DNA from: Zopfochytrium polystomum
Lineage: Eukaryota > Chytridiomycota > Chytridiomycetes > Chytridiales > Chytridiaceae
NCBI GenBank assembly: GCA_025765615.1
Contig: JAIVFJ010000043.1
Coordinates: forward strand, 1 to 64,000
Reading direction: 5' to 3'
DNA: 64,000 nucleotides
Each line of letters starts with the position of its first letter. Positions within the stretch are counted from its first letter, which is position 1. The notes under the pieces were generated by a model. That model was given only the letters and a program-made list of their open reading frames with translations. It did not search any database and was not told the DNA's origin. A program made the position numbers and the translations under genes. Positions 46,292 to 58,411 of the stretch are shown here, piece after piece.

Positions 46292-47510
46292 ATGCGCCGT
46301 CAAGCAGGAACAGATATTTATAACATACGCAGAGAGCCCACACAAACCTTTGGTGCTGGACGTGGAAGTTTGGAGCCCTCTACACTGCCTGGTGCTCTTG
46401 GAAATTTGGATGCTTCTGAATCTGCTGCAAGTGCTGAAAACAGAACTTTGATGTGTGGACAAGTGGTTGCTTTTCCATTGGAATCTGCTGTTGGGGGGGG
46501 TGATGGGTTCTGCTGGAAGGGGAAAGATTTCTTCAGCATTGATTCATCCAGCAAATTCTGAGGTACAAGTTGGCTCCACTGGTGCTTCTTGCTCTGGAAG
46601 TGCTCTCCTGGCTGATGAGAGCCCTAATGGACCTTTTTCTCTTGAGATGATTGATGACATTGTGATTGTCAATGCTGAGCAGTTTGAAAGAGACATAGGT
46701 GCGCTCCTTGCAGAGGGTGAGCAGTGTACAACCAACCCAGCTGAGTGGGTTGAATCCGTGATAAAAGCACAGACATTGCATCCATGCCGTCATCCACATG
46801 AGACTGGAACACTGTCAAAAACTGTTCGGATCTCAGCCAAACAAGCTGCACAGTTTACTCCAAAGGATGCATTTGATCTTGTTTGGAACCAAGAAGTTCA
46901 GAATTTGATTGTGCTTCATACAAACATGAACTGCATCACCCAAAGAATGGAATGTCTGAAGAGAAAGGAGATGGAGCTGGCTCAATTGGATTGTGCTCAA
47001 CTGTCTGCAGAAGAACTCAATTGTGAGACTGATGAAGAAGCAGGCTCTGAAGCTGCTGAAGGTGGTGATGGGGCACGTGCTGTGAATGCTCAAGTAGCTA
47101 CTGGTGGTACTGGTGCACTGGCCCCTTGTACCACACAGGCTCAAGCAGCCAAAATCACCCTGGGCTATCACATTTCAGTTCACTACTATGAGCGTGAATT
47201 TTATCCATTTACATTGGAGGATGCACCTCCTGGAACATTGTTGGAGCATGTTCGATGCAAGGTTGCCCTGCAAATCCAGGACAAAGGACTTCGACTATCT
47301 GTGCACAATGCTGCATTGGATTTTGTGTTGGAAAGTGTTTCTCTGATCATATTTTTGGCAGTGGAACTTTTGATATGGCCCAAAGAAAGGCTTTTGACAA
47401 TGCTGAGGGGCAAGCTGCCAAAAAAGGAAAGCAAAGGGTATCTTTGTAGTGGATTTTGCATCCATCATGGATACCATCTATGACCCCCTAAAATCATTTA
47501 ATTCTTTCAA
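46292..47510 (+). pseudogene. Unrecognised gene in the nested element, frameshifted
   Basis: From the ATG at 46292 an open frame runs to the G8 run at 46493-46500. There one extra base moves it into the long frame 46501-47340 (IDDIVIVNAEQFERDIGALL, RISAKQAAQFTPKDAFDLVW, AKITLGYHISVHYYEREFYP). Near 47340 the coherent frame shifts again (FDMAQRKAFDNAEGQAAKKG), and once more before DFASIMDTIYDPL. No transposase, gag or reverse transcriptase motif is recognised. The C-terminal half may have a ubiquitin-like or beta-grasp region, which is a guess. AT-richer codon use resembles the TIR-NACHT island, not the host genes. Confidence 0.5.
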
Positions 47511-48552
47511 AATTTTTTGTGGCCAGATTTATCAATAAAAAATTCAAACAAAAAGCAACATTTTGAAGCTTAGTCATTTCGCTATGCACTATGTAAATTT
47601 GGTCTCATTTGGAGAATGCTGGGATTGCTAAAACAACAGTAAGTAGCTCCTTGACCATTCAAAAGTGCCCTCATCAAAACTCAATTAAAGGAGCAAACAG
47701 CCAGCATCATCAGAGAGCCGTTATCCAAAACAGTCTTTGTTACTAAGTAAGTAGTTGTGTATCTTTGTTTTTGCAAGTGTGGTGCGAGTTGCAAAACATC
47801 CAAATGTGTCACATTTCGAAATTCAGTTATCACTGACCTTTTTTTCTTCATTTTTCCAACTTTTGCTCAACAGAATCATCATGGAAAAAAATGGAGCTAT
47901 AGTCACTTAAGCCATTTTATTTCATGTCCATTTTCGGAGTAGTACGCAAATTTTGAAAAGACTTTAGTGCAGTTTTTACATCAGTCCACTAATAGGAGAA
48001 AAGGCGTGCTGCCATCAGCACAGCTGCAGTTTTGTTACAATTACTGTTTGTTTAGATTGGGTAAAACAAGGTGAAAAGGTACCAACAGAAAGCCCTTTCA
48101 ATTCTGATCGTGCTGGTTCTAGTTTCATCACGAAAATCGCATCGGTGCAGAAGTTAGGTAGGGGACAACTTTGAGGTCATGCCGCATGTGGCATGGTGGC
48201 ACCGACCCTTAAAGTGTTAAGGCCTGTGTTCTCCTCTCTTTTTTGCCACAGCCACAAAAAAAATTATTCTTCCTAATGAAATCAATACAAAAGCGAAATT
48301 GCCGATCCTAAATAAAGGACCACACCTATTTGTCCTTTGCCAACATGTAGGACCGATTTTCAACCCTCTGCTACATCAGCTGTAGGCATCAATTTGCCAG
48401 AAAAAGAAATGCAGCAGAAACCGTTCTTTCCAGGCTTTCCATTCATGCCGAACTTGCAGCAGATAAATTGAAATTTGCAGGTGCAGTGAAGTCTGCCGTC
48501 CAAAAAAGTAGGTAAAAAACCTACATAAGGACGTCGGGGTTAAAAGGGTTAA

Positions 48553-50257
48553 CGGCGGAGGGTAAAAGCCATGCAGGTATCGCAGACAGAATTTCCAAAA
48601 TTCTGATTCGGCTGAGGATCTCGGTGGTTTGGCATATCCGGCGCAAAGCTGGGCCGGTTTGAGGGAAGCAGGGCTTTTTCTTTTAGCCTGACGGTCGCTC
48701 CTGCTTCTCAAATTGGACTTTAACCGAAGATTTTGCTGCCAGACTTCGAACTGTGAGGTTCCGGTGTGCCAAATCGCCGACGATTAGCTACGACCTGGGG
48801 GGAGGTAAGGTGGAGCTGCTTGATTAGCCACAAACACTCAAAAACGCATCTAAACCTTACGAAGCGGATGCAGTCAAGGACCAAAGCGCGTCACGCGGAC
48901 AGTCATGGCTAACTCCGTTAGAACAAACAACAAAAATTTAATTCGTTACTGAGAATATCGATGTCAGGCTTTGCATCAGTGCGCTTCTTCTTCAATTTAT
49001 ACAGCTTGGTAGGCATTGTTTAATTGATTGGGTGAATCCTCTAATTGATTTGTTTGTGGGACACTGCCGAGCGAGAGAAGCAAGTCCGAAACTACCAAAT
49101 TTATGCTCGGCCAGAACGTCGTGAGCACGCGTTGCCCAAGGCGAACTGGAACGTCCTCAAGCGCCTGTGTATTCGTACCTCCGAACGCAGAGACCTTTCA
49201 GTAAATTGTTTGGCAACATGAAAGGCAGGGAATCTGGTTATTGGGAGCAGAGTGCAGGCGAGGTTTATATACTGAAAGTGGAGATAACTTGGTAATCTCA
49301 CAACCTCCCGCACTCCTTCCGCTCCTTCACTCACAGTAGACAGTTAAGAGGGGTGGGCAATGGGTTGAATGACATGCTGTCATTGCCTCTGCCCAGATGT
49401 ACGCGACTCGACAAAAAAAAAAAAAAGAAAACCGACTCCCTCGCGCTCACCACCTAAGTAAGTGTATGGAATCGTTTATTTAGTCTGTGGGATCCTTTTT
49501 TTTGTTGGATTGTGGGGGGCAGGGGCGTGAAGGAGTTCGCGTTGACACGAAGCGGTTTGGAAAAGGAGAAACACGAAAAAGAATAAGATGATGATAACGT
49601 TTTGCATAAGAGGTCCGCCCAGCCTCCCCCCTTCCTGGGCCGATGCGTATTCACCGCGGATATAAGTAGCGAGTGGTCGAATGGGGGGGGGGGGGGGGAG
49701 GGGCACGCTAAAGGGGGCGCGCTAAAGGGGATGGGTTTTGGCCTTGAAAGAAATGAAGAAGAACCAAATGAACCGATCTTGGAGAAAGCAAGAAAGAAGA
49801 GAGTTGCATTGTTGGAGTGAGAAAGCCGCGAGGCGCGGAGAGAGAGAGAGAGAGAGAGAGAAAGATCGAGAGAAGATTAGAGATAGAGAGAGAAGAGAGG
49901 AGAGAGCGAGATGAGAGAGAGAGAGAGAGAATAGCGAGAGAGAGATAGAGAGATAGAGAGACGAGTAGCATTAGCTGAGAGATCGACCTCGCGCGAGATA
50001 GCTCTAGCGACGCATAGAGCGCGCAGACTCATCCTCTCATCTTACTTTCTTTCTATTTGGAAAAAGTCCTTGCATATAGCGCCGGCTTTGAAAAGTTGCG
50101 AGATTAGGAGACAGAAAAAACAAAAGGGGGGAGTGAGAGAGTGGGACCTTCGGGTGAGGATTGAAAAAGAAAGAAAAATAATGGTGCTGGGCAATACATG
50201 CACGACCGGGGAAACGTTTGATATCCCCAAAAAACACTCACACATGCGCAACACACG

Positions 50258-50290
<33 letters not shown>

Positions 50291-50300
50291 AACCCCCAGT
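48553..50300. other. Intergenic region, low-complexity
   Basis: G run of about 15 at 49684-49698. GA/AGAG-rich tract at 49838-49965. A run at 50258-50289 next to the end of the minus-strand gene. No gene is supported. Confidence 0.6.
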
Positions 50301-52791
50301 TCACCCCCACACATCATCGTCGTCATACTCGTCGTCATCCTTTTTCCTCCCCGACACCGGCGCGGGCGACCCCAGCCCCGCCGCAGCCACCCCAACGGCG
50401 AACGAACCGGGCGGCACCCCACGGTCCGCGCCGGCCCAGTCGATCCGCGGCACGGGCGCCGGCAGCACGACCACATCCGGCGACCCCCCACTTCCGCTGC
50501 CGTCGTCCCCGTCGCGGTCGCGGGACCGGGACCGCGAGCGCGAGCGGGACCACGGGAACCGCGGGCGGCGTGGCGAGGCGTCTGGGTCTGGGGTGGTGCT
50601 GGTCGGAGGGGCGCGGGTGGAGGGGGACGGGGCCGGAGACGGGGCCGGGGATGGGGTCGCTGCTGACGCTGCCGAGGACCAGGGAGGGAGAGGGGGCTGT
50701 CGCGGGGCTGCGGCTGCGCGCTGGACGTCGTCGTCGAAGGAGCGGGTGCGTGCGCGGGCCATCTGGGGCTGCGGAGGGGCAGGGGCGGACCAGGGGGGCA
50801 GGAAGGACGGCGGGGGTGGCCGGTCGTCGTCGAAGGAGCGGCCGGCGCCGGCGGGGCGGGACCACGGGGCGGAGGGCGGCGCGGTGGGTTTCGGGGGAGG
50901 CGGGGGCGGAGAGGCGTTGGAATAGTCGACGGCGAGGGTCGCGGGAGGGGCGGCGGCGCGGGGGCGGGGTTGGTTGCGGGAAAGCGGGCGGGGGCGCGCT
51001 GGAGTTCGTGTTGATGTGGCTGTTGTTTGCGGCCGCGTTCCAAGCGGGGGTGGAACGGTACTCGTGGTACGCGTCGCGGTAAGCGTCGAGCTCGTTCCGG
51101 GCCGAGGGGGGCACGCCGTCGAAGCTGTTGAACGCCGCCCGAAACTGCGGTGGCGCCGCGGCCGGGTACCGCGCCCCCGGCCCGACCATCCCATGCGGCT
51201 GCTGCTGCTGCTGCTGCGGAGGCGGCGGCTGCATCTGCATCGGCGGCGGCGGCCTCACGAGCCCGAACGTGAACTTTGGCTCAGCCATGGGCGGCGCCGA
51301 GTTGATGGGTTTTGGGGGCATGGGCGGCAGCGGCTGCATCGCCGCGACGGCGTCGGCGGACCTCGTCATTCCTGCCCCCGAGCCGCCTGACCGGTACTCC
51401 CGCTCGGCGGCGACTAGCGCGCGGCCAAAAGTGAATTGGATGTCGTTGCGGTCGGCCGAGACGGGCCCAAACGTAAATAAGCCGCCGCCGCCGCCGCCCG
51501 TCTGCTGCTGCTGCGGGCCCGGCGGTGTCGTTTTGATTGGCGCAAACGTGCGCTGCCGCCGCGCCCGATCGGTCGACTCCGCTGTCCCTGTCGCAGCCAT
51601 CTGCATCGGCAAAGGCGGCGCAGCCTGAACCCTCTCAGGCGCAGCGGCGGGCGTGCGGCGCTCCACGTCGCGGTCGAGGGAACGCGACTTTGTGAGACCG
51701 CGGCCGGAGGCGGGAGGAAAAGGAGGCAGGATCGGGCTCGGGTCGACGACCTGTGTGCGGCGGGACCAGAACCCGCCGTCGCGCTCGACCTGGACGGTCT
51801 CTTCCGCCCTCCTCGACGTCCACGCGTTGACTTCATGCACGCGGGCGCGGGACTTGCCGAGCCCCGTGAGCGGGCGGATGAGGTCGAGCCACGCGTCGAG
51901 CGAATAGACGTACGGGTCAGCGAGCTGGCTGGAGGGCGCGACGAAGCGGACGAGGGCGCGGGAGAAGCGGGTGGGGGGCGGGGCTTTGAGGGTCCAGGGT
52001 GCGGCGCGGGACTGCGACGAGCTGACGATGAGCACCGAGGGTCCCGTCGCGGTATCCTGCACGGTGTCGAGGCCGATGCGGACCGAGGTCGAGTCGGAGA
52101 TGGCCACGACGTCCGTCATGGGCGATAGCAGCGCCGTGTTGATGCTGGCGTCGTCGTCCATGTTGGGCGACATGTCGTCGCGCGGGTAGCGGTGCAGGGC
52201 AAAGAGACGGAGGGTCGAGTCTTGGGTGAGGAGCAGGATGTGCGGGGTCCAACCGACGGCAGCCGCGCTACCGTTCGCTTGCGCGTTGATGCGGCGGGTC
52301 GCGGCCCTGGTGAGGGTGGCGGACGCTTTGAGGTGGACCACCCGAGAGAGGACGATGCCGAAGCGGGCGGCGGGGTCAGCTGCGAGGAATGCGATGAATG
52401 AGGAATCGACGGGATGGAGGGGCGTTGGAAGACCAGCTCTGAACGCTGCATTATTGATACGAGGCTGAGAGGAAGCATAAGAGGAGAAGGAGGAGGTGGA
52501 GAAGGAGGAAAATGAGAAGGGTGGCAACGAGGGAGCGGCTGCTGAAGGGGCGTTGTATGCAGAGGCGGGTGGTTGGGGGTAGGCTTGTGGCAGACTGGGC
52601 ATGGGCGGCGCCTCGGCGACAACATCGCGGCGGTAGTCGCCGTCGTCACTGTCGTCGTCGTCGTCGTCGCTCCAGTGCGAGTAAGACGACTTTGAGGTGG
52701 GTGTCGTTGACGGAACCCTTGCGGGCTTTTCGCCGGTCGAGTTTGCACGCCGGCGTCGGCTGCGGGTGCCCCCGCGAAAGGCGTCGAGCAT
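50301..52791 (-). CDS. Proline-rich protein with FTFG and RSFDDD repeats and a possible PH-like domain
   Basis: From the ATG at 52791: an Arg-rich start, an acidic run, then a folded region (about residues 125-330; SSFIAFLAADPAARFGIVLS, TPHILLLTQDSTLRLFALHR, ending YVYSLDAWLDLIRPLTGLGK). Its strand pattern and final Trp helix resemble a PH domain, without a signature. Three FTFG motifs follow (GLFTFGPV, IQFTFGRAL, PKFTFGLV), then poly-Pro/Gln. RSLDRD and two RSFDDD boxes repeat. Near 50985-50995 (C-rich) one extra base separates the frames. The downstream frame keeps Pro-rich character to an acidic end (DDDEYDDDDVWG) and stop at 50301. A signalling or cortical scaffold is plausible; function unknown. 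Confidence 0.6.
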
Positions 52792-53426
52792 GGAATGGGA
52801 GAGCCGATGGCGTGGTGGTGGGTGGGTAAGGTTTCCTGGGAGGGATGGTTGAGTGGGTGAATGAATGCGAGCAGGGAAGCTAGGTATTTGCGGTGGTTAT
52901 GGGAGCAGAGTAGATTTTCTTGTTTTTTTTCCCCCTCTCTTTTCGTTCTCTCCTCGTGGATGCGATTGAGTTGAGGGATGAATAAGGTGGATCTGGTGGG
53001 TGGATTGTTGGGTGCATAGGCTGAGCCTGCCAGCCTGTCTCTCGGACGCCATGCACACACACACACATACACACACACTCTCTCTCTCTGTCTCTCTCTC
53101 TCTCTCTCGCCCGTCTCTCTCTCTCACTCTCTCTCTCTCACTCTCTCAGTCACTCACTCTCTCGTCGCGGGCTGTGCAGACTTTCAGGGACGGCCGGCTT
53201 GCTGTGGCCCGCGCGCGCGCCGCGACGGCGAGGACTGCAAGGAGAACGAGGGCGGGAGGCGGAGACGATGGAGCGGGCCGGGGCAGTGCGGAGGCGGCGA
53301 GTGAGAGATGGAGAGAGAGAGAGAGAGAGACAGAGAGACAGAGATGGAGAGAAGAGAGAGTTGGAGCTGCGGATAACATTGTATCGCGTCCAGTCTCTTT
53401 CTCTCTGTCTCTGTCTCTCTCCCTTT

Positions 53427-53457
<31 letters not shown>

Positions 53458-54676
53458 GCCCTTGCATACCGTTCCGTCTCTCTCCCTCGCGCTCAAGCGC
53501 TCACTTTTCCTTTTTGGGGGGGGGCCAACTACATCTCCGTTGCCAAGGACGCTTGCGCACACAGAGAATGGCAATCAATCACAACAAACAAACAACAAAC
53601 AAACAGCAATTTGAGCGTGGCGACGGAAAACTGCTGCACAAAGGACCAGACAGACAGACAGGTGTGACGTGCAATGCCCCCCATGCCTTCCCCCATTCGG
53701 AAATCTTTTCGAAATGCATGGGCTGAGCAATGCGGCCACATGCAAGGATGAAAAAAAAAATGTCAAGAGCGCTCAGCCGTCGCAATGCACCGAACCCCAC
53801 AAAACATAAAAAAAAAAAAGAAGTTTTTAAGAAAAAAAGGAAACGAATTTCGACGGAGCGGACCTGCCCTGGCATACGCAATTGTCCTGCTACTTACTAA
53901 TCAACACACTAATACGCCAAGACATCTACACGCACCGCATTCAATTTTTATCCCATGTAACGACTGCCTTTTGCTGTCCTTCGCGACACGCGCCATTTTA
54001 TTACACGCATCCCAACACACACACACACACACCCACACACACACACTCTCTCTCATTCCACTTCTCTCATTTCACTTCTCTTTTTCTGCAGGCACCCGCC
54101 TTCGGACATCACGGGAGTCACCACCACCCACCTAATTTCAAGGAACAAGCAAACGTCCAAATCGATATTTTTTTGTTTTTCGTTTTTGACCTTGTGTTTG
54201 CGAGAGGGACATTGTTCTGCCCGTTCCGTCCGTCGCCCAAATGCAGTGAAAGTACATGAAGAACAAATACGTTTGCATTGCGGATTGCCCTGCGCCAAGA
54301 CCCCGTTCCCCATTTCATCAGACATCATCAAACGATCAAAGTTTTTTATATTAATGATGTGCATATAAAGTTGAGCTGCGGCGGGTTGGCGGGCATGGGC
54401 AAAACGGCAAATGGCAGGGGGCTCTCAGCCCAATCTCTTTCTCTCGATTGCCGTCCCGATCCAATTCTTTCTCCCTCTTTTTTTGTATTTTTTTTCCTCA
54501 AAAAATCAGGACAAAAGACAAAGCGGAAAACGGGGAGCGGGGAAAAAAAAAAAAAAATTGAAAGAAAAAACATCCGAACGCCACCAGGCAACAGAACAAG
54601 ACAAGGCACGAAACGGAGTCGGGAAAACATCTCGCTCCCGACACTCCAGTCAACGCGCTCGCACGCACGCAGGCTC
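52792..54676. repeat. Microsatellite-rich spacer before the carotenoid locus
   Basis: (CA)n near 53053-53080 followed by CT repeats to 53160. GA/CT tracts at 53310-53350 and 53400-53460. G run near 53515-53523. (CA)n at 54018-54046 and A-rich stretches at 53800-53835 and 54540-54560. The 3' end of the phytoene desaturase borders it. No gene is supported. Confidence 0.85.
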
Positions 54677-55009
54677 TCACGCATTCGCCGCCTCCAGAGG
54701 AGTCAACGGCGCCCCGTACAGCAGCCAAAGTCCGCCGCCGCCGCCGCCCCAGCCCGACGCCGCCGCCGAAGCAACAACCGCGGCCGCGACCGCGAGCGCC
54801 ATCGCCGCCAGCATCAGCACCACCAGCAGCGCCTCGTCCCTGCGCATGGCGTAGCGGAACCCCGTCGCAGCCAGCTCGGCCACCTGCCGCGCCACAAGGC
54901 GCGCGCTGTGGATGACGATCGGCACGCCAGTGCCCGGGTGCGTCGACGCGCCTGTTTTTTGGGAAACGCGACAAGGATTCAAAGTTACGGAGTCCGGTTC
55001 AGGGAGAAG

Positions 55010-55045
<36 letters not shown>

Positions 55046-56989
55046 CAAAACACGCACCGACGAAAAACAAGTTGCCGACGACCGCGTGCCGCGTCCTCGG
55101 CCTGAACCACAGCACCTGGCTGATCGGGTGGCTCAGCCCGAGCGCCGAGCCCTTCTCCAGGTTGAACTTGTCCATCCACGACAGCGGCGTGTTCGTCTCC
55201 TCCACCTCAATCAGCGGCTCCACGTCGACCCCGAGCTTGCGCCGCAGCAGGTCCAGCACGAACCGCCGCGCTCGCGTCTGCATCGCCCCCCATTCCGCCC
55301 GCACCTGCGCGCGGCGCGCCGCCGCCGCCTTTACGTCCATCTTCCCGCCCACGGCGGCGGCCGCCAACTCCTCTTCCGAGCCCGCGCGCAGCAGCGCCGC
55401 GTCCTCGTTGGAAAGGTGTCCCGTCGGCACTAGCACCACCACGCACTCCTTCCCCTCCGGCGCGAGCGACCGATCGAGCTTTGTCGGGCAGTGCACGTAA
55501 AAGCTCGGCTGGTCCGGCAGCCGTCCGTGCTTGAAGATGGCGTCAAACGACATCCTGTAGTCCTCGTCGGCCAGGAAAATGTTGTGCGGCTCCAGGCCGG
55601 GCACCGTCGCGCGCAGACCCCAGTAAAAGCTAAATGTCGAGCACGTGTGCGACAGGCCCGCGAGGTGCCGCTTGTAGAACGGCGACTCGGGCAGCGCGCG
55701 GGGGATCGCCGTTTTGAGCAGCCACGACCACCAGGGTGGGGTTGTGGTTGCGCCGACGAGAGGAGTGCGGGGTGCTCGATCAGGTCGCGGTAGGCGTAGA
55801 TCAGGTCGGCGTTGCACACCACCGCGTCGGCCGCGATGAACTCGGTCTCGCCCGCGACGAGCTCGCCGTCAGGCCCGCGGCGGCGCACGTGGACCCCCGT
55901 CGCGCGCCGCGTCGCGGGGTCGATCGCTACTTTTTGCACGTCGACCGAGAACTGGAACTCGGCGCCGTGCTTCTTGGCAATGTTTTCGATCGCCTCGACC
56001 ACCTTGTGGAAGCCGCCGGCGGGGGTACCATATCCCTGAGGGTATTGAGCGAGTTGGTTGGGGAGTTGTAAACACCAAAATCGACAGAGTAAGGGGGAAA
56101 AAACCAGACCTTCGGAGTACTCTGCAAACGCCAGCAGGTTAAACGTCCCCGGCGCGTCGTACGGGCTCATGCCGAGGTACATTGTCTGGAACGTGAACGC
56201 GCGCCGCAGCTTGTCCGACTTGAAGTACCTTTCGATGAAGGCGTGAGGTTCAGAACCACCGTGCTGAGCCACATCTCGCTTCGCACCAAGACGAACTCAC
56301 CTGCACGCCCTGCCCCACACGGTCGACAGCACGTGCAGCCGCAGCGCGAGCGGCACGAGCGTCCAGTCGAGCAGCTGCGTCCACCGCCCGTAGTTCTTGT
56401 TCAGCACGTGCTCGACCGACATGTCGTAGTGCTCGCCGCTCTCGCGCAGGAACCGCACGAACCCATCGAACGCGCCGGCCTCGAAGCGCTGCAGCTCCGT
56501 CCGCATGTGCACGAGGTCCGACGAGAGGTAGATGCGGTCGGGCGTCGACGACGACGACGACGACAACGACGACGTCGTCGTCGTCGGACCCGCCGCGGCC
56601 TTTACTCCGTCCGCCGCCTTGACGTCCGCCGCGGGCGCTTTTCCGTCCCCGCCATCCTCACCCCCGCCAAAATGCACAACATACGACACCCCGCCACACC
56701 TCAGCAGGGTCACCCTCTCCTCCATCCTCTCCCCGAGCTCGTCAAACAGCGCCCTAAAACTCGGCGGCATGAGGAACAGCGACGGCCCCTGGTCGAAGCG
56801 GAAGCCTCCGCGGGCGATGGTGGAGCAGCGGCCGCCGGAGAAGGGGTTTTTCTCGAGGACGGTGACGCGGTGGCCGGCGCGGGCGAGGAGCGCGGCGGTC
56901 GAGACGCCGCCGACGCCCGCGCCGATGATAAGAATGTGTTGGCGGGCGGGGCCAGGGGGCGTGGGGGCGGGTGGTGGGGGGGTGGACAT
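54677..56989 (-). CDS. crtI: Phytoene desaturase (CrtI/CarB type), with two frame breaks
   Basis: FAD-dependent desaturation of phytoene in carotenoid synthesis, membrane-associated. Exons 56989-56301, 56228-56110, 56035-55058 and 54951-54677; introns 56229-56300, 56036-56109, 54952-55057. The start at 56989 directly precedes the dinucleotide fold (HILIIGAGVGGVSTAALLA, then VLEKNPFSGGRCS). Conserved: RRAFTFQTMYLGMSPYDAPG, CNADLIYAY, TCSTFSFYWGL, EPHNIFLADEDY, LGLSHPISQVLWFRPRTRH, and GASTHPGTGVPIV split by the last intron. A C-terminal hydrophobic helix follows. Exon 3 needs one base removed in the C5 run near 56021-56025 to keep the WYP..GGF motif, and a minus-one change near 55757-55775. 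Product (number of desaturations) cannot be told. Confidence 0.88.
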
Positions 56990-58377
<1,388 letters not shown>

Positions 58378-58379
58378 AT

Positions 58380-58411
<32 letters not shown>

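Larger units (their letters stand above)
45355..48220. mobile_element. Inner TTAA-flanked element nested in the outer one
   Basis: TTAA (45355-45358) is followed by CCCTTTAACAGTCATCGT and a CCACCAGTGGCACA block. The right end, read inward from TTAA (48217-48220), is CACTTTAAGGGTCGGTG and CCACCATGCCACA. These are imperfect inverted repeats with matching subterminal CCACCA/GCCACA blocks, and similar TGCCAC blocks recur near 45550-45590. It encloses the LTR-like promoter and the unrecognised gene. Confidence 0.5.
44398..48552. mobile_element. Outer TTAA-flanked, piggyBac-like element (non-autonomous)
   Basis: TTAA at 44398-44401 is followed by CCCTTTAAACCCCGAAGTC. On the right, read inward on the minus strand from TTAA at 48549-48552, the sequence is CCCTTTTAACCCCGACGTC: 17 of 19 bases match as terminal inverted repeats. 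TTAA target duplication and CCCTTT-type ends are the hallmark of piggyBac-superfamily transposons. No DDD transposase is recognised. Subtracting the inner element leaves only about 1.3 kb. Confidence 0.65.

Noticed and set aside
48376..48711. Minus-strand frame as a piggyBac transposase remnant
   Set aside because: Position fits, but no transposase motif is visible.
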